Part shown: positions 33,249 to 45,060 of the stretch, one piece after another
Layout: each line of letters opens with the position of its first letter
Numbering within the stretch: the first letter of the stretch is position 1
From: Mesostigma viride
Lineage: Eukaryota; Streptophyta; Mesostigmatophyceae; Mesostigmatales; Mesostigmataceae
DNA: 64,000 nt
Assembly (NCBI GenBank): GCA_009746045.1
Contig: RPFO01001921.1
Location: forward strand, 1-64,000
Reading direction: 5' to 3'
Position numbers and translations under genes: made by a program
The notes under the pieces: model-generated
Databases searched by the model: none
What the model saw: the letters and a program-made list of their open reading frames with translations, nothing else
What the model was told of the DNA's origin: nothing

Positions 33249-33842
33249 GGCAGTCCCCTATTCGGAAATCCCGGATCATATGTACTCCGGACTATGTACT
33301 CTTGGAGTACATAGTGTGCCACCCTATGTACTCTTGGAGTACATAGTGTGGAGTACATAGTCACTCCTTCCTATGTAATACGGGCGTGTCTCACCGCGTC
33401 GGCAGTCCCCTATTCGGAAATCCCGGATCATATGTACTCCGGACTATGTACTCTTGGAGTACATAGTGTGCCACCCTATGTACTCTTGGAGTACATAGTG
33501 TGGAGTACATAGTCACTCCTTCCTATGTAATACGGGCGTGTCTCACCGCGTCGGCAGTCCCCTATTCGGAAATCCCGGATCATATGTACTCCGGACTATG
33601 TACTCTTGGAGTACATAGTGTGCCACCCTATGTACTCTTGGAGTACATAGTGTGGAGTACATAGTCACTCCTTCCTATGTAATACGGGCGTGTCTCACCG
33701 CGTCGGCAGTCCCCTATTCGGAAATCCCGGATCATATGTACTCCGGACTATGTACTCTTGGAGTACATAGTGTGCCACCCTATGTACTCTTGGAGTACAT
33801 AGGGTGGAGTACATAGTCACACCTTCCTATGTAATACGGGGG
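33249..33842. repeat. 152-bp satellite, four copies, rich in GAGTACATAG hairpins
   Basis: CAGTCCCCTATTCGGAAATC recurs at 33251, 33403, 33555 and 33707, giving an exact 152-bp period. Each unit has two copies of CTATGTACTC, TTG, GAGTACATAG (10-bp arms, 3-base loop) plus two more half-sites. Units are nearly identical, so amplification is recent. Confidence 0.95.
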
Positions 33843-34065
33843 TGTAATCATATGTAATCATGTGTAATCATCGGTAAAAATCGGTAATCATTTGTCCTTT
33901 TTTGGTAATCATGTACGTGTAATCATGTGTAATCATGTGTAATCATCGGTAAAAATCGGTAATCATTTGTCCTTTTTTGGTAATCATGTACGTGTAATCA
34001 TGTGTAATCATGTGTAATCATCGGTAAAAATCGGTAATCATTTGTCCTTTTTTGGTAGTCATTTC
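33843..34065. repeat. 75-bp tandem repeat, three copies
   Basis: TTGTCCTTTTTTGGTA recurs at 33892, 33967 and 34042. Each unit also has several GTGTAATCAT and two ATCGGTAA copies. It directly follows the 152-bp satellite. Confidence 0.9.
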
Positions 34066-34209
34066 GGTCAGGGTCACGTGTGGTTGTCTGCATGATCGAT
34101 CGTCCAGACAAGCTGCACTGCCCCTAAGACCCTAACTTACACAAGATGATGGAGTAGTTTGGTGTTGAAAGGGAAGGTCGAAAGCCTGCGCTTAATGCAC
34201 CACCCGTAA

Positions 34210-35409
34210 TTACGAGCGAAAGTACAGCCACCATGGAAAATCCCGTTGACATCGCGCAAAAACAGGCCAAGAGAAAGCGGCAAGTGGCCGAAGCGGCCCG
34301 CCGGTGGAGGTTGAAAAAGAGGGGGAAGAAGAGGGGGACGACTCAATGCATACGTAGTCAGGCGATGGAGGGTGGCAACGCCGCTCCCCCTGGACGATGG
34401 TGCTGTTCCACACCGCGCTCCTCGCCTTCAGTTGAGCCGGCGTGTAGTCCTCGTCGAGGCTGAAGTCGCCGGGCTGGAGCAGACGACGTGCTCCCAGCAC
34501 GAGGCGTTTGTCGTGCATGGAGGCCATGGTGACGACGACCAGGCCCGGAGGGCCTGGCAGCCGAATGGCTCGTTCAATGACAACACGGTTCTGGAGCTGC
34601 ATCTTCCCCAGAAACGCTGGGCCGCGCAGCTCCTCGGCAAGTGAGTGTGCTGTCTCATGTGCTGCCGCGCCTGTCTGGAAGCCTTTGATTACCATATTGC
34701 GCTGGCGTTGCTGCACTGCATTCTGGGTGACCGCAGCGGTAGCTGCAGACTTGGCCGCCTGTTGAACGATGGTGGTCAACTGCTTGCCGGTGACGTCGGC
34801 AAACGTGGTAGTTTTGGCGGGGGCTGCCATGGCTTTCTTCAGCTCCAGCAATTGTGCCGTCGCAGCTGCAGACGCCACCGTCAGGACCTTAATGTCGCCC
34901 TGCACGGTCGTAAAAGACTGTGCGACGTCCTGCAGCTGCACGTTAACATCGGTCGCGGGGGCTGGCCTGGCGATGGTCGTCGCCGGCAGCTCGACAAGTT
35001 CAGGGCAGCACGAAATAAGACAGGCAAGCCGACGCTGGCGCTCATCCCAATGAGGCCATTCATCCGAAGCAGCCTCCATAACCTGGCCGCTCTTAGGGTG
35101 GCGAATCGGGGCGTCGTTGTCGTTGCGGAGCTTCAGCACGCTTGTCACAGCGGCGTCATTGTAGGCGAGGAAGGTATCGATGTCTGCCAGGCTCAAACGC
35201 TGGCCTGGCATGTAGAATGAGGAAGAAATGGCGTCCGGCAAGGAGGTTTCAGCAGCTATCGGAGTTGCTTCCGAAGTTGCTTCCGAAGTCTTGGATCGCT
35301 TGTTAGCGGCGTTCTTGGCGACGACAATGTCGTGGGCGATTTTGTTTGCAGCAATCTGGGCATCAATAGAATCGGCGGCAAGAGCTGAAGACGATGCGGG
35401 GACCTCCAT
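34210..35409 (-). CDS. LINE-type ORF1 protein, 399 aa, apparently intact
   Basis: The frame begins at the ATG at 35409 (MEVPASSSALAAD). The N-terminal half is Ala/Ser-rich and probably partly helical, with a central segment of ~100 residues that could be coiled coil (VQLQDVAQSFTTVQGDIKVL). The C-terminal half has RNMVIKGFQTGAAAHETAHS, then VIERAIRLPGPPGLVVVTM, HDKRLVLGARRLLQPGDF and LDEDYTPAQLKARSAVWNS. This is the order of the RRM-like and C-terminal domains of L1-type ORF1 RNA-binding proteins. No ORF2 follows on the minus strand, where satellites start within 150 bp. Function in retrotransposition is inferred. Confidence 0.6.
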   Translation of the reverse strand: MEVPASSSALAADSIDAQIAANKIAHDIVVAKNAANKRSKTSEATSEATPIAAETSLPDAISSSFYMPGQRLSLADIDTFLAYNDAAVTSVLKLRNDNDAPIRHPKSGQVMEAASDEWPHWDERQRRLACLISCCPELVELPATTIARPAPATDVNVQLQDVAQSFTTVQGDIKVLTVASAAATAQLLELKKAMAAPAKTTTFADVTGKQLTTIVQQAAKSAATAAVTQNAVQQRQRNMVIKGFQTGAAAHETAHSLAEELRGPAFLGKMQLQNRVVIERAIRLPGPPGLVVVTMASMHDKRLVLGARRLLQPGDFSLDEDYTPAQLKARSAVWNSTIVQGERRCHPPSPDYVCIESSPSSSPSFSTSTGGPLRPLAAFSWPVFARCQRDFPWWLYFRS

Positions 35410-35636
35410 AGCTACGTTTAATAGCACCTAGACGAGGGCAGGGGGCGCAGGCACACTGATCACGTGCGTGGTGCCGCCATAATGTGCAGAAAAATAGCGA
35501 GATCTGCTGGGCAGGCCGCTGGCGATAACTTAAGAAACCCTGGGCGATGGCTGCCAAAAATTAGATCGGCGTGTTCGTCATCAAAAGGCGAGTCTATTGC
35601 AATTTACCCGACCAAATTTCATCATGGATGGATGGA
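35410..35636. other. No gene; ends at GGAT then GGGA microsatellite
   Basis: Upstream of the minus-strand ORF1. No recognised signal, except four GGAT units just before the microsatellite. Confidence 0.3.
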
Positions 35637-36011
35637 TGGAGGGAGGGAGGGAGGGAGGGAGGGAGGGAGGGAGGGAGGGAGGGAGGGAGGGAGGGAGGGA
35701 GGGAGGGAGGGAGGGAGGGAGGGAGGGAGGGAGGAGGGAGGGAGGGAGGGAGGGAGGGAGGGAGGGAGGGAGGAGGGAGGGAGGGAGGGAGGGAGGGAGG
35801 GAGGGAGGGAGGGAGGGAGGGAGGGAGGGAGGGAGGGAGGGAGGGAGGGAGGGAGGGAGGGAGGGAGGGAGGGAGGGAGGGAGGGAGGGAGGGAGGGAGG
35901 GAGGGAGGGAGGGAGGGAGGAGGGAGGGAGGGAGGGAGGGAGGGAGGAGGGAGGGAGGGAGGGAGGGAGGGAGGGAGGGAGGGAGGGAGGGAGGGAGGGA
36001 GGGAGGGAGGG
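35637..36011. repeat. (GGGA)n microsatellite, ~375 bp
   Basis: Almost perfect GGGA units with a few GGA deletions (near 35733, 35773, 35921 and 35946). It keeps multiple frames open on both strands without being coding. Confidence 0.98.
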
Positions 36012-37330
36012 CACATCAATCCGAAAACCCATTTTCTTCCCCTGGAAAATATTTGGAGATGGAATAATGGTCAGTTTGACCTCAAATTTGGCACCAAGGT
36101 TCCTTATCAGATATCTTATGATGCCATGTGGTCAAAAAAAATTTTGGGAGTTGGCAGCATGGTAACATGGTGACATTTGCTAGCAAAAAATACTGTATTT
36201 TCAGCACTTTCTGGCATGTATGCATATATAATGACATCAAATGAACTCAGTTGGGCCTGGAACTTTGCATATGTTCTAAACACATCCCATGCAGCATGCC
36301 CACAAAGTTTCAGGCTGGTTGGATGACAAATTGGTGACAAATGCTAGCATAAATACCCAAAAAATGCAGTTTTTCATGGTTTTTTAAGGGTTTTATCACA
36401 CATATGCATACATAATGACACCAAATGAACTCAGTTGGAGCTGGAACTTTGCACATGTTCTAAACACATCCCATGCAGCATGCCCACAAAGTTTCAGGCT
36501 GGTTGGATGACAAATTGGTGACAAATGCTAGCATAAATACCCCCGAAATGCAGTTTTTCATGGTTTTCCAAGGGTTTTATCACACATATGCATACATAAT
36601 GACACCAAATGAGCTCAGTTGGAGCTGGAACTTTGCACATGTTCTAAACACATCCCATGCAGCATGCCCACAAAGTTTCAGGCTGGTTGGACGACAAATT
36701 GGTGACAAATGCTAGCATAAATACCCCCAAAATGCAGTTTTTCATGGTTTTCCAAGGGTTTTATCACACATATGCATACCAAATGAGCTCAGTTGGAGCT
36801 GGAACTTTGCACATGTTCTAAACACATCCCATGCAGCATGCCCACAAAGTTTCAGGCTGGTTGGATGACAAATCAGTGGTGACAAATGCCAGCATAAATA
36901 CCCCAAAATGCAGCTTTTCATGGTTTTCCAAGGGTTTTATCACACATATGCATACATAATGACACCAAATGAACTCAGTTGGAGCTGGAACTTTGCACAT
37001 GTTCTAAACACATCCCATGCAGCATGCCCACAAAGTTTCAGGCTGGTTGGATGACAAAATGGTGACTGATGCTAGCAAAAAACAACCCAAAAGGCAGTTT
37101 TTCTTGGTTTTCCAAGGGTTCCAACACATGGGTGCCTATATCAATGAACTCAGTTAAGCCTAGAACTTTGCACAACTCATAAAAACATCTATGTTAACTG
37201 CCCACAAGAAATTCAGACTGTTTGCATGACCAATAGCTGACAGATGCTAGCAAACATTGCACAAAAAATGCAGTTCCTAGTAATTGTTTTTCAAGGGTTT
37301 CATCCCATAGTTGCAAGTCAACCATTCCAG
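36012..37330. repeat. ~184-bp satellite, five good and two degraded copies
   Basis: CTCAGTTGG recurs at about 36246, 36430, 36614, 36788 and 36974, giving periods near 184 (one copy lacks ~10 bp). Units share ACTTTGCACATGTTCTAAAC, CATGCAGCATGCCCACAAAG and GGTTGGATGACAAATTGGTG. Sequence at 37080-37330 is a diverged continuation. No coding content. Confidence 0.9.
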
Positions 37331-37492
37331 TTTGGGATATATAGTCAGGTTCCCAACAACACATCTTGATGATATATTATGTGATATTGCAGGAAGGCAG
37401 ACTTAGGGGCACACGCCCATGATACAACGTCAACATGTACATCAACAACACACACGTAACTTAGCTAATCATCATAATAAAAAGCACACCTT
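37331..37492. other. Short non-repetitive gap
   Basis: Nothing recognised; leads into the CCCA microsatellite. Confidence 0.3.
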
Positions 37493-38138
<646 letters not shown>

Positions 38139-38492
38139 CATCATTCATGCATCCATTCATTCATGCATGCATCCACTCATTCATGAACATGCCTCCGCTG
38201 GCCAGGGGTTCAAAATGATGCAACAGGCACCAAAAAAGGGAGAAGGAGCCGCCTCCCCGACGTGCCGCCCGGCGACGGCAGCGATGGGCCCAGGGGGGAA
38301 CAGTGCGCTTTGTCTTGTTCGCCGGGGTGAGCCGGCGGGGTGCGGGCACTGTCGCGTTTTATTTAGCCCGCCCGCCCCAGTCCTTCTCGGAGTGCCTTCT
38401 CAGGCCATGGCGTCAGGGTAAGAGTTCTTTTCGCCCGTCGCCGGACGCTTAAACCACTAGACTACGCCGGTTAATTACGACAAGAAAGCGGG
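38139..38492. other. No gene; CATT/CATC repeats then GC-rich stretch
   Basis: 38140-38190 has CATT/CATC/CATG tetramers. 38230-38440 is GC-rich without a supported ORF. Confidence 0.3.
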
Positions 38493-38619
38493 TTACGACG
38501 ATAGAAACCAGTAGATGGTGGTTCTCCCGCACCCCGGGCACACCAGCGACGTCGGCAGCGAGCCCCGCCCGCAGTTTATGCAGCGGACAATGTTGCTCTG
38601 CCCAGTGAAAGTCATAAAG
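38493..38619 (-). CDS. Possible last exon with a zinc ribbon (partial)
   Basis: Read on the minus strand, a good acceptor (CCCATTTCTTGCAG) ends at 38620. It is followed by a frame ending at TAA (38493-38495) that encodes SNIVRCINCGRGSLPTSLVC and PGCGRTTIYWFLSS. CxxC spaced 13 residues from a second CxxC is a zinc-ribbon pattern. Upstream exons are not identified; the next sequence on that strand is unique DNA, then a GGGA microsatellite. It could be the end of a real host gene or chance. Confidence 0.35.
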
Positions 38620-39139
38620 CTGCAAGAAATGGGGTGAAAGCGATTCAATCCACGACATGCATTTTTGCCCCTGTCAGCGCTCCTATAATTCTGACTTTTA
38701 CGGGGAAATTGCGTGCAACATGGAAACGCAAAATTAAGGGAATTCCAACACTAAATTTCTTCGAAATGATATAAGGAAACGTTCGAAAGTGTGCCCTCCC
38801 ACCAGGTGCGTCTTAATCTGTGCTAGACATTACCTTGCACACGCACGGGTAGCTGTGCGCGGCGTGCGAAACTGGCCACTGCTGCCTGTTTGCCGTCGCA
38901 CCCTCCAAAAAAAGAACTGCTTTCGAACGTTTTTTTTCCAGAATAAATTTCCTTACGAGAATGCCGATCGAACAAGCGAAATCCGGTACAAAATGGCTTC
39001 GTAATTCCTGCACAGTAAATTTTCACGCCACCATAGCCTTCGCAATGAAATTTGCACTCAACATCTCCCGCGCGCACCGAATTTCGTCAATTTCACCCCG
39101 GATTTGCCGCGGACACTTTGGCGCGGCGTCGGATTGATG
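38620..39139. other. No supported gene; diverged inverted repeat
   Basis: AAACGTTCGAAAG near 38778 and CTTTCGAACGTTT near 38922 are inverted, with partial matching around them, suggesting a small degraded element. Confidence 0.4.
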
Positions 39140-39391
39140 TGGGAGGGAGGGAGGGAGGGAGGGAGGGAGGGAGGGAGGGAGGGAGGGAGGGAGGGAGGGA
39201 GGGAGGGAGGGAGGGAGGGAGGGAGGGAGGGAGGGAGGGAGGGAGGGAGGGAGGGAGGGAGGGAGGGAGGGAGGGAGGGAGGGAGGGAGGGAGGGAGGGA
39301 GGGAGGGAGGGAGGGAGGGAGGGAGGGAGGGAGGGAGGGAGGGAGGGAGGGAGGGAGGGAGGGAGGGAGGGAGGGAGGGAGGGAGGGAGGG
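39140..39391. repeat. (GGGA)n microsatellite, ~250 bp, uninterrupted
   Basis: Perfect GGGA units throughout, which implies recent expansion or strong homogenisation. Confidence 0.98.
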
Positions 39392-40450
39392 ACTTATACA
39401 ACCATGCGTGCACCTAGGCACCCAACCACCTACCAACCCACTTGGGCATCCACCCACCCACCAAGGCACCTGCGCAACCCACACACCAACTAGGTAATAA
39501 GCAGGCATTCCCCCATCCAATGAGCCAACCACCCAACCACCCAACCACCTAAACACCCAGCCAGCTGGCCCCATATGCACCCGTCCGGCCACCCACAGTT
39601 GACCCACCCACGCACCTACCCACTCAACCATTCACTGCCCCCACACCCTTATACCCACTGACCCACCCACTGACCCACCCACACATGCATTTTCTCAGCC
39701 AGCACCCCGGCACCTACCTCACCCCAAACCTGCACAGCCCTTCACCCGTGATAGGTGAGTCGGTCCCAACCATAAACCCATCCACGCATCCATATCTGTG
39801 CGCCCACCCGTCCATCTACCCGTCCCTTCGCCCACCCACCCACATCTAGTCATCTACACATCCACCAGCCACCAGCCACCAATGGCCCACCCACCAACCC
39901 ACACACACACATACATCCCTAACCAACCAACCACCAACACACCACCCTCAAAAACGTGCAGTTGTTTCACTCATGCATCCAACAACCCACCCACTTCAAA
40001 GTCCCCAAAGCCTATCATCACCCAGCCACCTGGGCATCTGCCAATAACCGACCGCCCTTGCACTCATCCACCCACCATGACCAGCCAGCCAGCCACCCAC
40101 CCTCTCCAACTGCCTGTGCTCCCACCTACGCAGCCAGCCATTTACCAAAGCATCCACCTATCAGCCACCCACCTGCCATTGAACCCACCCACGCCTAGGC
40201 ATCCCTTGAAGCATCTATAGCCCAAGCCTCCCACCCAAGGCTCTCTGGGCAATCAAACAACCAAACAACCAATCACCCAGCTATACAACCACCTAACCAC
40301 CTAACCACTCAACAACACAATCACCGAACCACCTAACTACCCAACACCCAAACCAGCCAGGCATGTGCCCGCCTCGCATGCCCTCACCATTGCAACACCC
40401 CATACACGCCCCGCTCACCTAGCCAGCCACACACCCAGCCAGTCTCCTGC
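39392..40450. repeat. CCACC/CCAACC-rich low-complexity DNA
   Basis: About 1 kb of degenerate ACCCACC, CCAACCACC and CCAGCCA words without a fixed period. It looks like a decayed (CCCA)n or (CCAAC)n tract. ORF 39798-40220 is Pro/Thr/His-rich and not credible. Confidence 0.8.
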
Positions 40451-41329
40451 TCAACTCACGCATGAAGGCAATATCAGCCATGCATGGCCTCACCTTGCAT
40501 CACTTGCATTGCCTGGTTAATTTGCATGAGACAGCTTCCATCTCATTGTCAGCAACTGAAAAGGCTCTTTCTTCACAGTTATGAATAAGCTACAACGTTG
40601 GAAACGTTCTCCCATCCCTCTTTAAAACAGTCTTTAAATCAGAAAGACAAGGGCAAATCTCTGGACAAGGTGGCAATAACCACTGCACCATGCTCTTGAG
40701 AAAGTCTTAACAACCCAGCTTTCTACCCTTTTAGAAGCTGCCTTGCGTTAGCTACGATTCTGGGCCCTCTGGCTCGCTCACCTGGCTTAATCTGCGCTTC
40801 GTTATGGCTGCCGGGATATGCGAAGCTTGGGCCCAGGGTGTCGTGGCGAGGTCGTCTGCCCGACTCATCACTTCTCGAAACCGCACTGCCGACTAATAAA
40901 AACGATGCCCCCCTTTGCCTTTTGTATCTGGCGTCAAAAGAACAATGAACTCGCTTGGAAACACTGTCGCAAAGAGCTTCCTACAGGCATTATAAGCAAT
41001 TTTCGCAGCTTTTACCGCACTTACTGCACATCCGGAAGACCATTAGCGGCCTTCGCGCGGAATCTTGGGCACGCCATATCTTCTGCTGGCTCATTGCCGC
41101 AGGCTGGCAGTATAGGAAGGTCGGGCATAGCCTAAAGAGCTGATTATCTGACGACAAAGATATGCATTGCATGAAGCAAGAAACAGACGGATTTCGCACC
41201 CCCATATTTATTCACGTCAATGCCGGACAATTAAAAGCGAAACTCAAAAAACGAAAACACTAACGTTTTCGGGAATATTATAACGAACAAGCTGAGCTGC
41301 CAGCTATGTCGCGGTTTACGATCCAGTTA
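40451..41329. other. No recognised gene
   Basis: Mixed sequence with short ORFs and no recognisable domain, RNA or repeat. Confidence 0.3.
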
Positions 41330-41635
41330 ACGATAACGGCTCCGTAACCACCCCAATGCCTAATATTGGGGCAGCTATGGCGCCGTAACCACTACCTGAC
41401 CCGTCCCGTATACCCCAACGTAACCTGAACCGAAGCCGTTCACGCCCCCGTAAACATGACCGGCCCAGTTACTGGGCCGTACCGAATCTCGGGGCCAATA
41501 TTCCGAATGGTACCGTAACCGGTCCGGTAACCCAAACCGCCAACGAATACGGACCCGTAACCTGGCCCGTCGAAGTTACCGGGCAGGTTACGGGGGCGTC
41601 GAAGTTACCGGACAGGTTACGGGGGCTTCAAATTA
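41330..41635. repeat. GTAACC/GTTACC-rich cluster 2
   Basis: About 15-20 GTAAC/GTTAC words, often CCGTAACC or GTTACCGG. This includes a ~35-bp duplication with GTCGAAGTTACCGG at 41568 and 41597. It is similar in style to 29716-30225. Confidence 0.7.
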
Positions 41636-43130
41636 AGGGGACGGGACACCCCCGAATTTTTTGGCGCCAAAAAATTCGCGCCGGAGCCGAAGGTCACAAA
41701 TTTCACGTGCACGGTGCGCGCACCCCTTGCGGAAGTGGCCATGGCGACTGCGTTCAGGCGAAACTACCACACTAGGGCAGGCGAAATGCAAAAATTTTAC
41801 TCGAATCTAAAAGGAGATGAGTTTATGATGTTAGTTTGTGGCGGAAATCAGCTGGTTTACAATATCGCTGTTGTTTTTTTATGCCATCGGCATGGGGGGT
41901 AATCTGAATTTTTTGGTCGCGCGGAATGAAATAGAATTCATGATAGCGGCTGTAAAATAGCGGTTTTGGGGGCTGTTCTGACCTTGAAGCAGGCATTAAT
42001 ATCGGTTGCATCGAATTCTAAACCGAGCTGGTGCTTTTTGCCAGATTTTCGGCCATTATCGGTAAGTAATTGTTCAGACCTGCGCAGTGCGTGTCTGACC
42101 TGTCCATGGAAGAACGGCTGTTGTTGCGCGCCTGGGCGAGGGATTTACGAGGGCAAGGTATAGATTTGTCGCGAACGTTATCTGCTATCGGTGCTTTCTT
42201 CTATGAGCTCATCGTTCGAGGTTTTTTGCGTTCTTTTTGGGCAGTTTCCGCCAGCTAGCTCGCCGTCGCTTGCCGTTGTGTTGTCGAATACCTGGCAGCT
42301 TTAGATTGTTTTCGTTGATGTCGTGATCAGGGCCGCTTCAGTCGCAGCCTATAGCTCTTCGGGAAGGTATAAGGCATTTCATAAAACGTGTTCTGGCAAG
42401 GATGTTGTGCGTATGGACGCTTCTTGTTGTTTGAGAGTGACGCACCCTCTCCTCACAGGCCGCAGCGGCATCACAGCGCTCATGCGGTGAAGGGCCGCCA
42501 ATGGTTTCTTTGCATTTTATCGTGCAGGGATGGAAGTGTTATAGTGATGATGATGTTGGAGATATTGCATTTGTGTGACTGCATGTAGATAGCTGGCACC
42601 AATGGTTGTTTGAGCTTTCCTTTGTTATGATGATGTGACAAGACTACGATGTGCTGAGCCAACCATGGTTGACATGCATGACTGCATGCAAGCTATATAT
42701 ACCATGTTCTTACTTGGTTCCTTGCCCTCCATAGTCCCAGTTTGTCATCCATGCCGGGGAGGACAGTTTAGGAGGTGTTGTTGTGTTGATTAGCTTGGTT
42801 GGCATCAACCTTACACTCTAACCTGGGAGAAACATAGGAAATGCCGCTTAGGCATGTTAGGGCTACCACCGTCAAGGCTATGCACATATTTACAAGGCTG
42901 GCCATGCTGGAGGGATGATGAAGACATATGAGGTGCGTGGCCACCCCTTTGTACTTTGTAAACATACTCTGCATGGTTTTGGTGCATGTTGGATGGCATA
43001 TTAAGTGGCACTGTGGGGTTACTAACTTACTGAGTGGTCCTTAGCGCCTTGTCATGTGGTCATATAGGAAACCCATCAACTTGAGCAGTTCTTGTCGCAA
43101 TGACCCCCCACATTGAGCATGCGTTGCCGT
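41636..43130 (-). mobile_element. 1.4-kb dispersed repeat, copy 2 (inverted)
   Basis: Begins with TTAAGGGGACG and an inverted repeat (GAATTTTTTGGCGCC, AAAAAATTCGCGCC), then matches the reverse complement of 17541-18960 to about 43130. Differences are scattered substitutions and small indels, so the copies are not recent duplicates. No intact ORF. Confidence 0.7.
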
Positions 43131-43560
43131 CAGCGTGCAAGAGTTGATTATGTGTGCTTTGGTCAGTTTGCAGATGTCTTTGATGAAGAAGGAGGTGCTA
43201 GTGTGGCTAAATGGTTACTCTAATTTCCTTGTAGCGTCTACATGGGTGGCTGTCTTGGAATGGTTGTAACTTGGGCAGTTCTTGTCAGAATGGCGTCAAA
43301 CCTTGAACATAGGAGGTACCATATGTGCAGAGAATGGTAGTATGTGGTTTGGCCAGTTTTCATGAGGCTTAGATGTATAAAGGGGTGTTAGTGTGGTTAA
43401 ATACTAGCTAAAACCTCCCTTAGCTTCGTCACAGGTGGCAATCTAGGAATATCCATCAAATAGGGCTGCGCTTGTCAGAATGACCTGAAAATTTGGGGCT
43501 GCATGTCCCCCAACCTCTAGTATTTGGGAATATATGATTTGGCCCTATTCCATGTGTTTA
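43070..43560. repeat. ~188-bp degenerate tandem repeat, three units
   Basis: GCAGTTCTTGTCGCAATGAC (43083), GCAGTTCTTGTCAGAATGGC (43271) and a diverged copy (43462) mark units of ~188 bp. Each contains a TATGTGnTTTGG segment and an AGG.GTTAGTGTGG segment. The first overlaps the end of the 1.4-kb repeat. Confidence 0.6.
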
Positions 43561-45060
43561 TGATTTGATAATTTTTTTTTTCATTAAAAAAGTACCCTTT
43601 TTGCGGGAAAATCCATCAATGTGTGTAAACATGATTATTTTGTGCTCAAAATTAGGTAGCATTTCTCAAAAGTCAGGGAACTATATGGGAATATATGATT
43701 TGGTCCCAATATGTTTGCCCACTGCCCTAGGAAAAATGTGACTAGAATAGCGTCTTTTTCTATTTTTAGCGCGTTACCGGTGCCCTGTGGGGGCTAGTAC
43801 CCCCCCCAAGTGGCTGGAAAATTTTTTTTTTATCATATTAATGGTCCCCAATCATCATTGGATTTTTAGCACATGCATAGGTATGGTTTCCAGAAAAGTG
43901 CCCTTTAGGGGTGTCCCCTCCCCTTAACTCCTAGTGAAGTGACCAACCCTTGCTTAAGACTGTCTCAGACATCTCGCCCTCTGGGAACCTGTGCCAAAGG
44001 ACACCGTCTAGCAAGTGGGCAACCCTCTAGGAGTCAGGAGACAAACCACTGCAGGTACTATCCCGATGTCCCCTGATGTGGTGGCATGCATCTTAACCAT
44101 ATATACCACATGCCCCCATGACAGCATCTGGCTACCCTTTTGAAGACCTGGGATATCCACTCCCCCGCAAAAATTTTCTCAGGGTACTTAGACACCGACA
44201 GCTGTCCAAGTATGATAGTGGAAAGTACCCCGTACGTAGATGCTGTTGTTCTGCCCTGGCATGTGTGATGCCATCTGGAAATTACATTGCAGACATCCAG
44301 CTTGTCCACGATCCCCCGCAAAAAATTTCTCAGGGTAACCAGACGTAGCTGCCACCAAATCCAACTCCTAGGGAGCTCGCCATACCCATAATACCATGAT
44401 GCTTAGTAGTGGGAACGTTCAACACAGATGCTGTTGTTCTCGATCCTCCCCACCAAAGCCAAGCCACCATGCACGTGGGAGAAACCAAAGCTCAACCTAG
44501 AACGCCTCCACCCTCATGTTATCCAGCAAGAAGATGAGGAGTTTCCCCCACAACTGAAACAAATGTATGGCCACGCGTGAACTAAGGGCGTGCCACCGTC
44601 CCTAAACAGCAAGGGTAGGCTGCCCATGCGCTCAAGAGAAGGATCCTGGAAAGATTGACAAGTGATTGCAAAAGGAGCCTTGCTTGAAAAGGCAACCATT
44701 AATCCCTACTGTCCGCTCGATCATCCGGAGCCACCCTCAAGAGACACGAGGTGTAACATAAGCCACACCGTAAAAACGTCATCAAAGAGAAGCAGCACCG
44801 GTAAAAAGCTCCGTACTCCGCGCCCGCATGATTGACAAGGAGAAATGGGCCGCCATCTGCGATAAGCACACCTTCCCGAGGGTTATGCTCCTGTTTTCTC
44901 CCCACGGGCCCCGCGGCCCGTTGCTAGCCAGGGTAGAAGTCCGCAGGTGGAGGTTATTGGTCCAGAGGATAGCCGCTACACTACCGCCTCGTCTGCCATT
45001 ACAGTAGAGGACAGCTCGGATGAGGATTACATCCCCATCTAGAGTGCTTATTAATTAACG
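43561..45060. other. No recognised gene
   Basis: 44150-44345 contains two related blocks (CCCCCGCAAAAATTTTCTCA and CCCCCGCAAAAAATTTCTCA, ~150 bp apart). At 44910-45041 a short frame ends in VEDSSDEDYIPI, an acidic end like those of some element proteins, but too little remains to classify. Confidence 0.3.
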
